Part shown: positions 41,136-48,768 of the stretch, in pieces
How positions within the stretch are numbered: the first letter of the stretch is position 1
Layout: every line of letters starts with the position of its first letter
NCBI GenBank assembly: GCA_964621185.1
Contig: CAZULM010000027.1
Span: 1-64,000 of the forward strand
Length of the DNA stretch: 64,000 nt
Direction of reading: 5' to 3'
Origin: M3007 sp964621185
GTDB lineage: Bacteria > Bacteroidota > Bacteroidia > Chitinophagales > Saprospiraceae
Notes under the pieces: generated by a model
Seen by the model: only the letters and a program-made list of their open reading frames with translations
Told to the model about the DNA's origin: nothing
Database searches by the model: none
Program-made: the position numbers and the translations under genes

Positions 41136-42638
41136 ATGCATCAAAAATACATATCCATATTTGTATTTTGTATCAGCTTCTGCATAAACGCCAGTTGTCA
41201 GCAAGGGTTCAACAGGGTTTACAACCTCTATCCCGCCGTTGATGACTTTTTCCAAACGTATATCGACTCAAATTTCATTATTTGCATTGGCGTGGCATAC
41301 GATACAGTAGATTGGCCATCAAAACAAAAGCTGTTGATGGTCAAGATAGATACCTTTGGGAATGTATTAAAATCCAAGTTATATAAAGATTCTTTGGGAA
41401 GCCACCTCGCAATGGATTTTTTATGGGGGGATGTCATCAAAACTTCCCAAGGCTACTACGCCTTTCCTGTAGCTGCTCTTAACAGGGGCGCAGATATTAT
41501 GATGCAAATTGACAGCAACCTGGAAATAAAGGCAATATTCGAATCTATCCCAACTGACAACCAGACTGGATTTGACTATTCAATTCTGGAACTGGAAGAC
41601 GGAGGCTTTTTTATTACTGGTTCAATCCAGAGACCAAGTTTAAAAAACGATGGCTTTATCAGGCGACTCGACAAAAACGGAAATGTTTTATGGCTCAAGT
41701 ATTACGGCAATTATCAACTGAATGAATGGTTTAGAGATATCGTACAGGTAAATAACAACCGATTTATAGTTGCCGGAGGAGACCAGGCGCGGGGCAGTTT
41801 GTGGGCGGTTGACAGCAATGGGGTGGTGCTACAACAAAAGATCATAACCTGGCCACTGCTTACCACGATTGATGGCATCATGTCCTCTTCCACGGGATCA
41901 GGGTTTATCGCCTATGGGCAAACCTATCTGGGTGAGGGGCAATGGGGCGGCATGGCCCAGTCTTCCATCATGAAATTTGATGCCGCATTCAACCTGCTTT
42001 GGTTCCATTATGTAGGCCCTTCCAGTTCGATATACAACCCGTTTCTCGACATGGCAGCCACCCCCGACGGCAACTATGTCGTGGCCGGCGAGCGCACAAG
42101 CTACGGCGATTTTTCCCAGCCTTCCAAGGACTGGGGCGGCTGGCTTTTCAAGTTCCCGGAGCAGGGCGACAGCCTTTGGGCCAGGGCAGACAATGCCCCG
42201 CCGCCGCTGGCGCCTTCGGGCGAGTTCGTGTACGGCGGGGTGGGCGTGCTTCCCAGTGGCAGCATTATTGGGGTGGGGAAAGGGGAAATCGGCAACCAGT
42301 CCGTGGGCTTCGTGGTCAAGGTCTCCGCCGATGGCTGCCTCGACACTGTTTTGTGCCAGACAAGCTCTACCCGCTTGCCCCTGTTCAGCCAGTTTGAAAG
42401 CGTGCAGGTGTTCCCGAACCCGGCTACCGTGCAAGTCACCTTTCAGTGCAGCCCGGCGCTTTCGGGGCAGAAGCGGCTTGCGTTGCGCAACGCCATCGGG
42501 CAGCTCGTGCAGCAGCACAGCTTTGCGGGCAGCAGTTTTGAATGCCCTTTGCAGGGTTTGCCGGCGGGGATGTATTATTGGGAGGTTTCAGGGGCGAAGG
42601 GGAAGCGGGCGGCGGGGAGGCTCGTGGTGCGGCGGTGA
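41136..42638 (+). CDS. Secreted protein with T9SS sorting domain
   Basis: A 500-residue protein with a signal peptide (MHQKYISIFVFCISFCINAS). The body has repeated strand-turn units of the type G-F-I-R-R-L-D-K-N-G-N-V-L-W (also VKIDTFGNVLKS, LDKNGNVLWLKYYG), as in PQQ-like or kelch-like surface proteins of this phylum. The C-terminus is a type A sorting domain (VQVFPNPATVQVTFQ, LRNAIGQLVQQH, LPAGMYYWEVSG). It follows the truncated substrate by 72 bases. Confidence 0.85.
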   Translation: MHQKYISIFVFCISFCINASCQQGFNRVYNLYPAVDDFFQTYIDSNFIICIGVAYDTVDWPSKQKLLMVKIDTFGNVLKSKLYKDSLGSHLAMDFLWGDVIKTSQGYYAFPVAALNRGADIMMQIDSNLEIKAIFESIPTDNQTGFDYSILELEDGGFFITGSIQRPSLKNDGFIRRLDKNGNVLWLKYYGNYQLNEWFRDIVQVNNNRFIVAGGDQARGSLWAVDSNGVVLQQKIITWPLLTTIDGIMSSSTGSGFIAYGQTYLGEGQWGGMAQSSIMKFDAAFNLLWFHYVGPSSSIYNPFLDMAATPDGNYVVAGERTSYGDFSQPSKDWGGWLFKFPEQGDSLWARADNAPPPLAPSGEFVYGGVGVLPSGSIIGVGKGEIGNQSVGFVVKVSADGCLDTVLCQTSSTRLPLFSQFESVQVFPNPATVQVTFQCSPALSGQKRLALRNAIGQLVQQHSFAGSSFECPLQGLPAGMYYWEVSGAKGKRAAGRLVVRR

Positions 42639-42644
42639 GGAATT

Positions 42645-42743
42645 ACGATTGCCGAGTACATGAATGGCGATTGTTGATTTAACCAAAATGCCCAAGCGTT
42701 CGGGTTTACTTCAACAATCGCCATTCATGTACTCGGCAATCGT
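42645..42743. repeat. Perfect 33-bp inverted repeat
   Basis: Arms 42645-42677 (starting ACGATTGCCGAGTACATGAA) and 42711-42743 are exact complements with a 33-base loop. Lies six bases after the T9SS gene stop and before a converging lipoprotein gene. It could act as a terminator in both directions, but is much longer than needed. Confidence 0.85.
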
Positions 42744-42783
42744 CAATAAAAAACTGACAGTTGCGATTTCTAGTGCCGAAGCA

Positions 42784-43197
42784 CTATTCCCCCTTCCGCT
42801 GGAACTTCACCTGGTACCGCACGTTGTTCTCCACCAGCTCCGCCGTCATGCTGTTCTCCGACCAGGCCGTGATGTCCCAGGTTTTCTGTTCCCCGGTGCT
42901 GTTGTACACCAGCGTGATGTCCTGCTTGGCATCGTCAGCCGACCAGTCGCCGCTGTACGATTTCGTCACGGTGCCGGCAAGTGGCACGATTGCTGTTACA
43001 TCTAAGTCGAACTCGTCGGTCGATTGCAGGCTGAGGTCGAAGTGGTTGGAGTTGGTGGCATCGGAGTTGCCCGCCTTTACCTGGATAGACTGCCATTCGC
43101 CGACAAGATGGTCTTTGAGGGTGAGCTCTTTTTTGCAGGAAGGGAAAGCGGCGCTGAGAAGCGCGAGGGCAAGAAGGCTTAAGATTGAATTTTTCAT
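42784..43197 (-). CDS. Lipocalin-like lipoprotein
   Basis: Start at 43197 (MKNSILSLLALALLSAAFPS then Cys) gives a lipoprotein signal with C-K-K. The 137-residue protein has LKDHLVGEWQSIQVK, typical of small lipocalin-like Bacteroidota lipoproteins, followed by strands (HFDLSLQSTDEFDLDVTAIV, then WDITAWSENSMTAELVENN). Ligand unknown. Confidence 0.8.
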   Translation of the reverse strand: MKNSILSLLALALLSAAFPSCKKELTLKDHLVGEWQSIQVKAGNSDATNSNHFDLSLQSTDEFDLDVTAIVPLAGTVTKSYSGDWSADDAKQDITLVYNSTGEQKTWDITAWSENSMTAELVENNVRYQVKFQRKGE

Positions 43198-43415
43198 AAT
43201 GTCGATACTGATTGAAAGGTGAGAGTATAGCCCATTGCAATCGGGCATCGCATAAATGACACAGTATGACAATTTATTACCCCAGACCCCTGCCCCTTAA
43301 CGAAAACTAACAGATTTTTAACCGCAACTGGTTAAAATTTCGTTACTTCGCCCCCCGTAATCCGTCAGTAGTCACGCCTTTGATGCATTTTTTTGTTCAT
43401 CATTAATCAATTGCT

Positions 43416-44195
43416 ATGATTAGAAATGTATTCATCCTGACGACAGCCCTGATCCTCTCCCAAAACACAGCCTTTTCACAACTCAAGTACCTGAACCTCA
43501 ATGTAAGCATGAACGGCGGGTACTCCATCCTCCAGCACAAGACCGATTTTCAGACCACGCCCCTGCACAGCTTGTACGAGTTTGTGGCCATCTCCCACGG
43601 CGGCACCGACGACTACACCTGGAGCGATTTTGAAGCTACCTACCAAATCCGGGAAAAGTTCGGCCAGCCGCGCGTGGGCTTCACCGGGCAATTGACGTAC
43701 AAGGACTGGCCCATCGTGATCGAAGGCCAGGCGCTTTCCTCCTCTTCTGCCTACACCAAAGCCGCCTACGCGGTTTGCGGAGGGCTGGGAAAAAGCTTTT
43801 ATTTTTCCGACAGCTCTTTCTATTTCAACTTTTTGGGCGGCTATAAATACGTCATCAAAGACTTCGGCTTTGGCGCCCAAACCCTTACCAACAGCATTGG
43901 CTTAGACCAAGGCCGCGAGCTCGCCGCACAGTTTTTCGGGCCTAAAGATGCCCTTGGCCGCTCCCGGGGCGACCTGTTCGTGCTGCACGCCAGCCTCGCC
44001 AAAACCATCGACTGGTACTACCGCTGGAGCGTGGGCATCGAGGGCTTCTACGAGCTCGACCTCACCGACAAGCTCGTGCGCAGCGCGCGCATGACGAATT
44101 ACGGCGCACAAGTGTTCCTAAGGTGCCGGATATTTGGGAAGAACCCGGAACCGGATCGGTTTTACCCGAACCCGGGCGGGGGGAGGAGGAATTAG
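43416..44195 (+). CDS. Outer-membrane beta-barrel-like protein
   Basis: A 259-residue protein with a signal peptide (MIRNVFILTTALILSQNTAF). Amphipathic strands alternate with turns (YLNLNVSMNGGYSILQHK, YKYVIKDFGFGAQTL, DWYYRWSVGIEGFYELD), typical of small barrels. The end lacks a terminal Phe and is basic. No family recognised; it converges on PPK2. Confidence 0.7.
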   Translation: MIRNVFILTTALILSQNTAFSQLKYLNLNVSMNGGYSILQHKTDFQTTPLHSLYEFVAISHGGTDDYTWSDFEATYQIREKFGQPRVGFTGQLTYKDWPIVIEGQALSSSSAYTKAAYAVCGGLGKSFYFSDSSFYFNFLGGYKYVIKDFGFGAQTLTNSIGLDQGRELAAQFFGPKDALGRSRGDLFVLHASLAKTIDWYYRWSVGIEGFYELDLTDKLVRSARMTNYGAQVFLRCRIFGKNPEPDRFYPNPGGGRRN

Positions 44196-44198
44196 AGA

Positions 44199-44230
44199 GA
44201 GATGAGAGATGAGAGATGAGAGATGAGAGA
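44199..44230 (+). repeat. 7-bp tandem repeat
   Basis: About four and a half units of AGAGATG after the barrel gene stop. Confidence 0.7.
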
Positions 44231-44234
44231 AACA

Positions 44235-44271
44235 AAAAAAATCCTGGTGTTGTGAGCATCAGGATTTTTTT
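44235..44271. terminator. Bidirectional terminator
   Basis: AAAAAATCCTG and CAGGATTTTTTT form an A-flanked, T-ended hairpin between the converging barrel and PPK2 genes. Confidence 0.8.
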
Positions 44272-44286
44272 CGTCAAATTGGGCGC

Positions 44287-45033
44287 CTACTTCTTTTCCG
44301 GCACCGGCAGCTTCATATCCAGCTTTTCCAGCGCCTCCACTAAGGTTTTTGCGATAAAATAATCGCGGTACCAGCGGTTGTCCACCGGGCAGATATGCCA
44401 GTGCGTGGTGCTTTCGTTGATGGCGTACTCGTAGGCTTCCATGTACTTGTCCCAAAGCTTGCGTTCTTCCCAGTCGGCATCGTTGTGCTTCCAGTATTTG
44501 GTGGGGTCGTCGAGCCGCTGCTGGAGCTGGATCCCTTGTTCTTCGTGTGAGATGTGCATGTAGAACTTGAAAATCAAGGTGTTGTTGTCGAACTGGATCA
44601 AGTCCTCAAAGGCGTTGATGGCCGCCATCCGTTTTTCCACCCGCGCCATATCAATCCAGCCATGTACGCGCTGGATGAGGATATCCTCGTAGTGGCTGCG
44701 GTTGAAAATGGTGGTCATGCCTTTTTGCGGCACCCAGCGGTGCACCCGCCACAGGAAATCATGGGCAAATTCATCGGGAGTAGGCTTTTTGAAGCTCACC
44801 AAGTCGAGCCCGCCGATGGTACATTCGCGGAACACTTTGCGCACCGCGCCGTCCTTGCCACTGCCGTCCATGCCCTGGAACACGACCAAAATGGAGTATT
44901 TCCCTTCCGCATAAAGGATGTTCTGGAGTTCACCCAGTCGCTTGACCAATTTTTCAGTCTTGTGTTTCAGGTCTTTTTTGGAAACGCCGTCAGGGGCTTC
45001 GGTTGAGATGTTAGAAAGTTTTAATTTCGGCAT
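44287..45033 (-). CDS. ppk2: Polyphosphate kinase 2 family protein
   Basis: A 248-residue P-loop kinase with Walker A GMDGSGKDGAV, lid region FKKPTPDEFAHDFLWRVHRW, and the Walker B-like NRSHYEDILIQRVHGW. The motifs match single-domain PPK2 enzymes, which phosphorylate nucleotides from polyphosphate. The D-R-S of many PPK2 is N-R-S here. It lies 35 bases downstream of the DUF58 gene, likely cotranscribed. Confidence 0.9.
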   Translation of the reverse strand: MPKLKLSNISTEAPDGVSKKDLKHKTEKLVKRLGELQNILYAEGKYSILVVFQGMDGSGKDGAVRKVFRECTIGGLDLVSFKKPTPDEFAHDFLWRVHRWVPQKGMTTIFNRSHYEDILIQRVHGWIDMARVEKRMAAINAFEDLIQFDNNTLIFKFYMHISHEEQGIQLQQRLDDPTKYWKHNDADWEERKLWDKYMEAYEYAINESTTHWHICPVDNRWYRDYFIAKTLVEALEKLDMKLPVPEKK

Positions 45034-45068
45034 TGAATATTAATGTTGGTACTAAATCGTTCGGCCAA

Positions 45069-46007
45069 TTACCCCATTTTCGCCCGCTTCGTCATCCAAG
45101 TCTGCAATATCGGCACAAACCCGCGGTTGATGTCGGCCTCCACAAAATCGATCTTGAATTGCAGGCATTTCATCCGCAGTTGTTCGGTGAAAGCCCCCAC
45201 TTGTTTGGTGTAAAACTCCTTCACCTGGTTGGGCTGCAAGCGCACTTCTTCCCCGCTTTCCATATCGACAAAGAGGTAAGGCCGGTTTTCAAACTCAAAA
45301 TCGAGCTCTTTTTTCTTGTCGGTCACGTGGAACAGGATCACTTCGTGCTTGGCGTAGCGCAGGTGCTGCAACGCCGCAAAAATCTCGTCAGCCTTGTCGG
45401 GATGCTCCATCACATCGGTAAAAACGACCACCAGCGAACGCCGGTGGATGGATTCCGCGATCTGGTGCAGGCTTGCCGCCAGGTCGGTGCTCTTGTTCAA
45501 TACCGGGTTTTCGATTTTTTCCACCAACTGTGACAGCAACAGGCGGTAATGTACGGTGCTGGATTTGGCGCCGCTGCTGAACCGCACCTCATCGTCAAAA
45601 AGCGTGAGCCCGAATGCGTCGCGCTGCCGGCGCATGGCGTTCATGATCACAGCTGCCGATTGCGCCGCGAAGCAAAATTTGTTCGCGTACTTGTGCTTTG
45701 CCGGCTGTTTTTCGTCCCAGGGGTAATACATCGTGGAAGACGCATCCACCACCAAATGACAGCGCAGGTTGGTCTCTTCTTCAAACCGCTTGACGAATAC
45801 TTTGTCCGTGCGGGCATATACCTTCCAGTCGATGTTGCGGGTGCTGTCGCCGGTGTTGTACAGGCGGTGTTCGGCAAATTCCACTGAAAAGCCGTGGAAT
45901 GGGCTGCGGTGCATGCCCACTATAAAGCCCTCCACCACTTGCTGGGCAAGTAGCTCAAGGTTGCTGCCGAGGGCGCGGATATCTTGGGTTTCGAGTATTT
46001 GAGACAT
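45069..46007 (-). CDS. DUF58 domain protein
   Basis: A 312-residue cytoplasmic protein with the family motif NTGDSTRNIDWKVYART near residue 50-66 and a von Willebrand-like LVVDASSTMYYPW (metal site D-x-S-x-T). DUF58 proteins usually pair with MoxR ATPases and the SpoIIM/DUF4129 genes; here the next gene is PPK2. Confidence 0.88.
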   Translation of the reverse strand: MSQILETQDIRALGSNLELLAQQVVEGFIVGMHRSPFHGFSVEFAEHRLYNTGDSTRNIDWKVYARTDKVFVKRFEEETNLRCHLVVDASSTMYYPWDEKQPAKHKYANKFCFAAQSAAVIMNAMRRQRDAFGLTLFDDEVRFSSGAKSSTVHYRLLLSQLVEKIENPVLNKSTDLAASLHQIAESIHRRSLVVVFTDVMEHPDKADEIFAALQHLRYAKHEVILFHVTDKKKELDFEFENRPYLFVDMESGEEVRLQPNQVKEFYTKQVGAFTEQLRMKCLQFKIDFVEADINRGFVPILQTWMTKRAKMG

Positions 46008-46293
46008 TTTTTTTTACGGTGGACGGTGGACGGTTTGCACGGCGTTTGTTGTCTTTCTAAGTATCCGTGTTACAGCACGTTTGGCCGAAGTCTGTTCTTG
46101 GGATTTTTTGTTTTTGCGGGGATTTCAACCCTCAACCAAGGTTTTTCTACGGTTGTGCAATCAATTTAATCGGAACAAAGGTAGGGCAAAATTGATGCGA
46201 AACTTTGGAATTTCTGTCAATTTGCGCTGAACAATCCTTTCCAGGCTTGGCTTTTTTCGCAAAAATCTTGACTTGAAGGAAATTTCGATGCCA

Positions 46294-46301
46294 TAACTTT
46301 G
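46294..46301 (+). promoter_or_regulatory. Possible promoter for the mannonate dehydratase gene
   Basis: TAACTTTG fits TAnnTTTG; a TTG at 46273 is 18 bases upstream. The gene start is 200 bases further, after two dispersed repeats. Confidence 0.35.
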
Positions 46302-46322
46302 TGCATAGTTGTTGGGTGTTGT

Positions 46323-46489
46323 GTAAGACAATTGAATCAATCATACTCAATCACAAAAATCACTCAAATCATACAAATCAATTTATTCTGTGATTAAAGT
46401 GATTTGTATGATTTGAGTGATTAAAAACATCTGATTTTCAGATGATTATGCGATCGCGATTTTCACAACCATTTTGCGTTGACTATAAT
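46323..46489. repeat. Two dispersed repeats, copies j (reverse) and k (forward), head to head
   Basis: Copy j (46323-46386) reads on the minus strand ATTTGTATGATTTGAGTGAT. Copy k (46387-46489) reads GTGATTAAAGTGATTTGTAT to CACAACCATTTTGCGTTGAC-TATA. Together they form a large inverted structure in the 495-base divergent spacer. Confidence 0.7.
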
Positions 46490-46502
46490 CAAAGTATTCA
46501 CC

Positions 46503-47672
46503 TTGAAAAAACTCGAACAAACCTGGCGCTGGTTCGGCCCTTCCGACCCCGTTAGCCTTTGGGATGCCCGGCAAGCGGGCGCCACGGGCATCGTCACGGC
46601 CCTGCACCATATCCCCAATGGCGAATTGTGGCCCGTGGAAGCCATCCTGCACCGGAAAAAGGAAGTAGAAGCCGCTGGCCTGCGCTGGTCGGTGGTGGAA
46701 AGCCTGCCCGTGTCTGAGGACATCAAAAAACAGGCGGGCAACTGGCAGCGGCACATCGAGCACTACCGTCAGTCCCTGCTGAACCTGGGCCAGTGCGGCA
46801 TCCGCACGGTGGCCTACAATTTCATGCCCATTCTCGACTGGACCAGGACCGATCTGGACTACCCATTGTCCGACGGCTCTACCGCCCTGCGCTTCGACCT
46901 GGCGGCATTTGCCGCTTTCGATTTGTTTATCCTGAAAAGACCTGGGGCCGCGGAAAGTTATGACCCGGAAACACTGGAGCGGGCAGCGCAAGCTTTCAAG
47001 GCCATGTCGCCCGAAACACAGCAGCGCCTTTCCCGAAACATCATAGCCGGATTGCCTGGCGCTGAGGAGGGTTATAGCCTGGAGCAGTTTCAAGCAGCGC
47101 TCGACAGCTACCAGGGCATCGGAGCATCGCGGCTGCAAGCGCATCTCCTCGAATTTTTACAGCGCGTTTGCCCGGCCGCCGAATCAGCCGGCATCAAATT
47201 GGTCATCCACCCCGACGACCCGCCCTACCCTATTTTGGGATTGCCCCGCGTGGTTAGCACGGCGCAAGACGTACAATCGCTGTTCGATGCAGTGCCAAGC
47301 CCCGCCAACGGCCTCTGTTTTTGTACCGGCAGTTTCGGCGTCCGCGCCGACAACGATTTGCCCGCCATGGTGAAACAATTTGCGAAACGCATTCATTTCA
47401 TCCATTTGCGCAGCACCCGCCGCGACGCGTTCGGCAACTTCCACGAAGCCGAGCACCTCGACGGGGATGTGGACATGTATGCCGTCATGAAAAACCTATT
47501 GGAGGAACAACAGCGCCGCGATCAACCCATCCCCATGCGCCCCGACCACGGCCATAAAATGCTCGACGACCTCGCCAAAAAAACCAACCCCGGCTATTCC
47601 GCCATCGGCCGGCTGCGCGGACTGGCGGAATTGCGGGGGCTGGAAATGGGGATACTGCGCAGTATGGAATAA
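46503..47672 (+). CDS. uxuA: Mannonate dehydratase
   Basis: Start is the TTG at 46503, which gives the usual KKLEQTWRWFGPSDPVSLWD N-terminus; an upstream TTG falls inside the repeat. The 389-residue enzyme has QAGATGIVTALHHIPNGELW, VAYNFMPILDWTRTDLDYPL, and metal-binding VIHPDDPPYPILGLPR, then FIHLRSTRRD. It dehydrates D-mannonate to 2-keto-3-deoxygluconate in hexuronate degradation. No other uronate genes are nearby. Confidence 0.92.
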   Translation: MKKLEQTWRWFGPSDPVSLWDARQAGATGIVTALHHIPNGELWPVEAILHRKKEVEAAGLRWSVVESLPVSEDIKKQAGNWQRHIEHYRQSLLNLGQCGIRTVAYNFMPILDWTRTDLDYPLSDGSTALRFDLAAFAAFDLFILKRPGAAESYDPETLERAAQAFKAMSPETQQRLSRNIIAGLPGAEEGYSLEQFQAALDSYQGIGASRLQAHLLEFLQRVCPAAESAGIKLVIHPDDPPYPILGLPRVVSTAQDVQSLFDAVPSPANGLCFCTGSFGVRADNDLPAMVKQFAKRIHFIHLRSTRRDAFGNFHEAEHLDGDVDMYAVMKNLLEEQQRRDQPIPMRPDHGHKMLDDLAKKTNPGYSAIGRLRGLAELRGLEMGILRSME

Positions 47673-47721
47673 GCTCAACATTCAAGCGCAGCAACTAGCC
47701 CTGAAAGGGCGCAATCAATAA

Positions 47722-47756
47722 ATTTGGGCACCGCCCAAATCTGGGAGGCTTCCCAG
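47722..47756. terminator. Paired hairpins between converging genes
   Basis: ATTTGGGC-ACC-GCCCAAAT at 47722-47740, directly followed by CTGGGA-GGCT-TCCCAG at 47741-47756. Repeat-like or terminator. Confidence 0.6.
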
Positions 47757-47760
47757 CCAC

Positions 47761-48558
47761 TCAGCGCCGCAAGCGGATGGTGAAAGAATCGCCATTTGCC
47801 AGCGTGAGCGTACCAAAGCGGTCGCAAGTACCGTCGCCGAAATCGAGCGAGCGCGTGCGCAAGCCCACGGTGAATTCGATAACCCCACTGGAAATCCAGC
47901 GGCAGTTGGCGCGTTTGACGAGCGGCTCTAAGGTGTTTACCGAAAAGTTGCGCCCATTGCGGTTCACCCCGGTAGCCGAGCCGGTGCTGCTCCAAACGTC
48001 GTCTAAGTGGGTAGCTGTGTCGCCACCTTCTATCAAAGTGGTCGTGCGCGTCCTGTTCCAGGTGGTGCTGCTGCCATCGTCGAAGGTCAGCTTCATGTCG
48101 GTGGCGGTGACGGTATAAGACCACAAGCCGGCGGCATTTTTGCCATTGTTGGTCCATACACGTGTGCCTTCTATTTTGGTGCCGTCCACATAAAAGTTGT
48201 CGTGGGTGACGGTTCGCACAGCGCCTGCCGTGCGGAATTCGGCGGTTTGTTCCACGATCAGTTTTCCGCTGAGCACCCGGCCGTCGGGGCGGGTACAGGC
48301 GGCGCCGAAATCGATGGTGATGGTATTGGGCCAGGTGCCTTCCGGCTCTGCGAAGGTAATGGTGGGGCAGTTGCCGCCGCCGCCGCGCTCTTCCAGGGTG
48401 AGGTCAACGTCCATATCAACTTGTTGGCCATAATCTTCACTGGCGGACAGGTCTTCGGCTGTAGCGACCATTTCATCGGAGGCGCTATCTTTTTTACAGG
48501 ATTGGAATGCCGCCATGGCAGCGAGGAAAGCGAAAAAAAACAAAAGGGACTTTTTCAT
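47761..48558 (-). CDS. Lipoprotein, unknown function
   Basis: A 265-residue protein with a lipoprotein signal (LAAMAAFQSC followed by K-K-D). The mature part has CPTITFAEPEGTWPNTITID and FGAACTRPDGRVLSGKLIVE, a Gly/Thr-rich beta structure, and C-terminal LTLANGDSFTIRLRR. Several such proteins occur in Bacteroidota as uncharacterised lipoproteins. Confidence 0.75.
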   Translation of the reverse strand: MKKSLLFFFAFLAAMAAFQSCKKDSASDEMVATAEDLSASEDYGQQVDMDVDLTLEERGGGGNCPTITFAEPEGTWPNTITIDFGAACTRPDGRVLSGKLIVEQTAEFRTAGAVRTVTHDNFYVDGTKIEGTRVWTNNGKNAAGLWSYTVTATDMKLTFDDGSSTTWNRTRTTTLIEGGDTATHLDDVWSSTGSATGVNRNGRNFSVNTLEPLVKRANCRWISSGVIEFTVGLRTRSLDFGDGTCDRFGTLTLANGDSFTIRLRR

Positions 48559-48713
48559 ATTGCTTGAGAATGTTTGTTTGAAAGTATTGTTGCAACACCT
48601 CCATAGACTTGTGCGGCAGTCGGCGGTTTAATGGGGAAATGCTAAGCTTTTGTTAAGGATTGGGGCCGTGCCGCCGACCGTAGGCAGCACAAATTGATGG
48701 GGCAAATCAAAAC

Positions 48714-48744
48714 GCGGCTGCCCCATAATCAATGAGGCAGCCGC
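48714..48744 (-). terminator. Terminator of the subtilase gene
   Basis: GCGGCTGCC and GGCAGCCGC around a 13-base loop, followed on the minus strand by GTTTTGATTTG. Located 25 bases after the stop. Confidence 0.6.
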
Positions 48745-48768
48745 ACAGCAGCTTATTCTAGAAGAAAA

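Noticed and set aside
46147..46350. 67-residue minus-strand frame in the uxuA upstream region
   Set aside because: No start signal or recognisable features, and it overlaps the promoter-like region; treated as chance.
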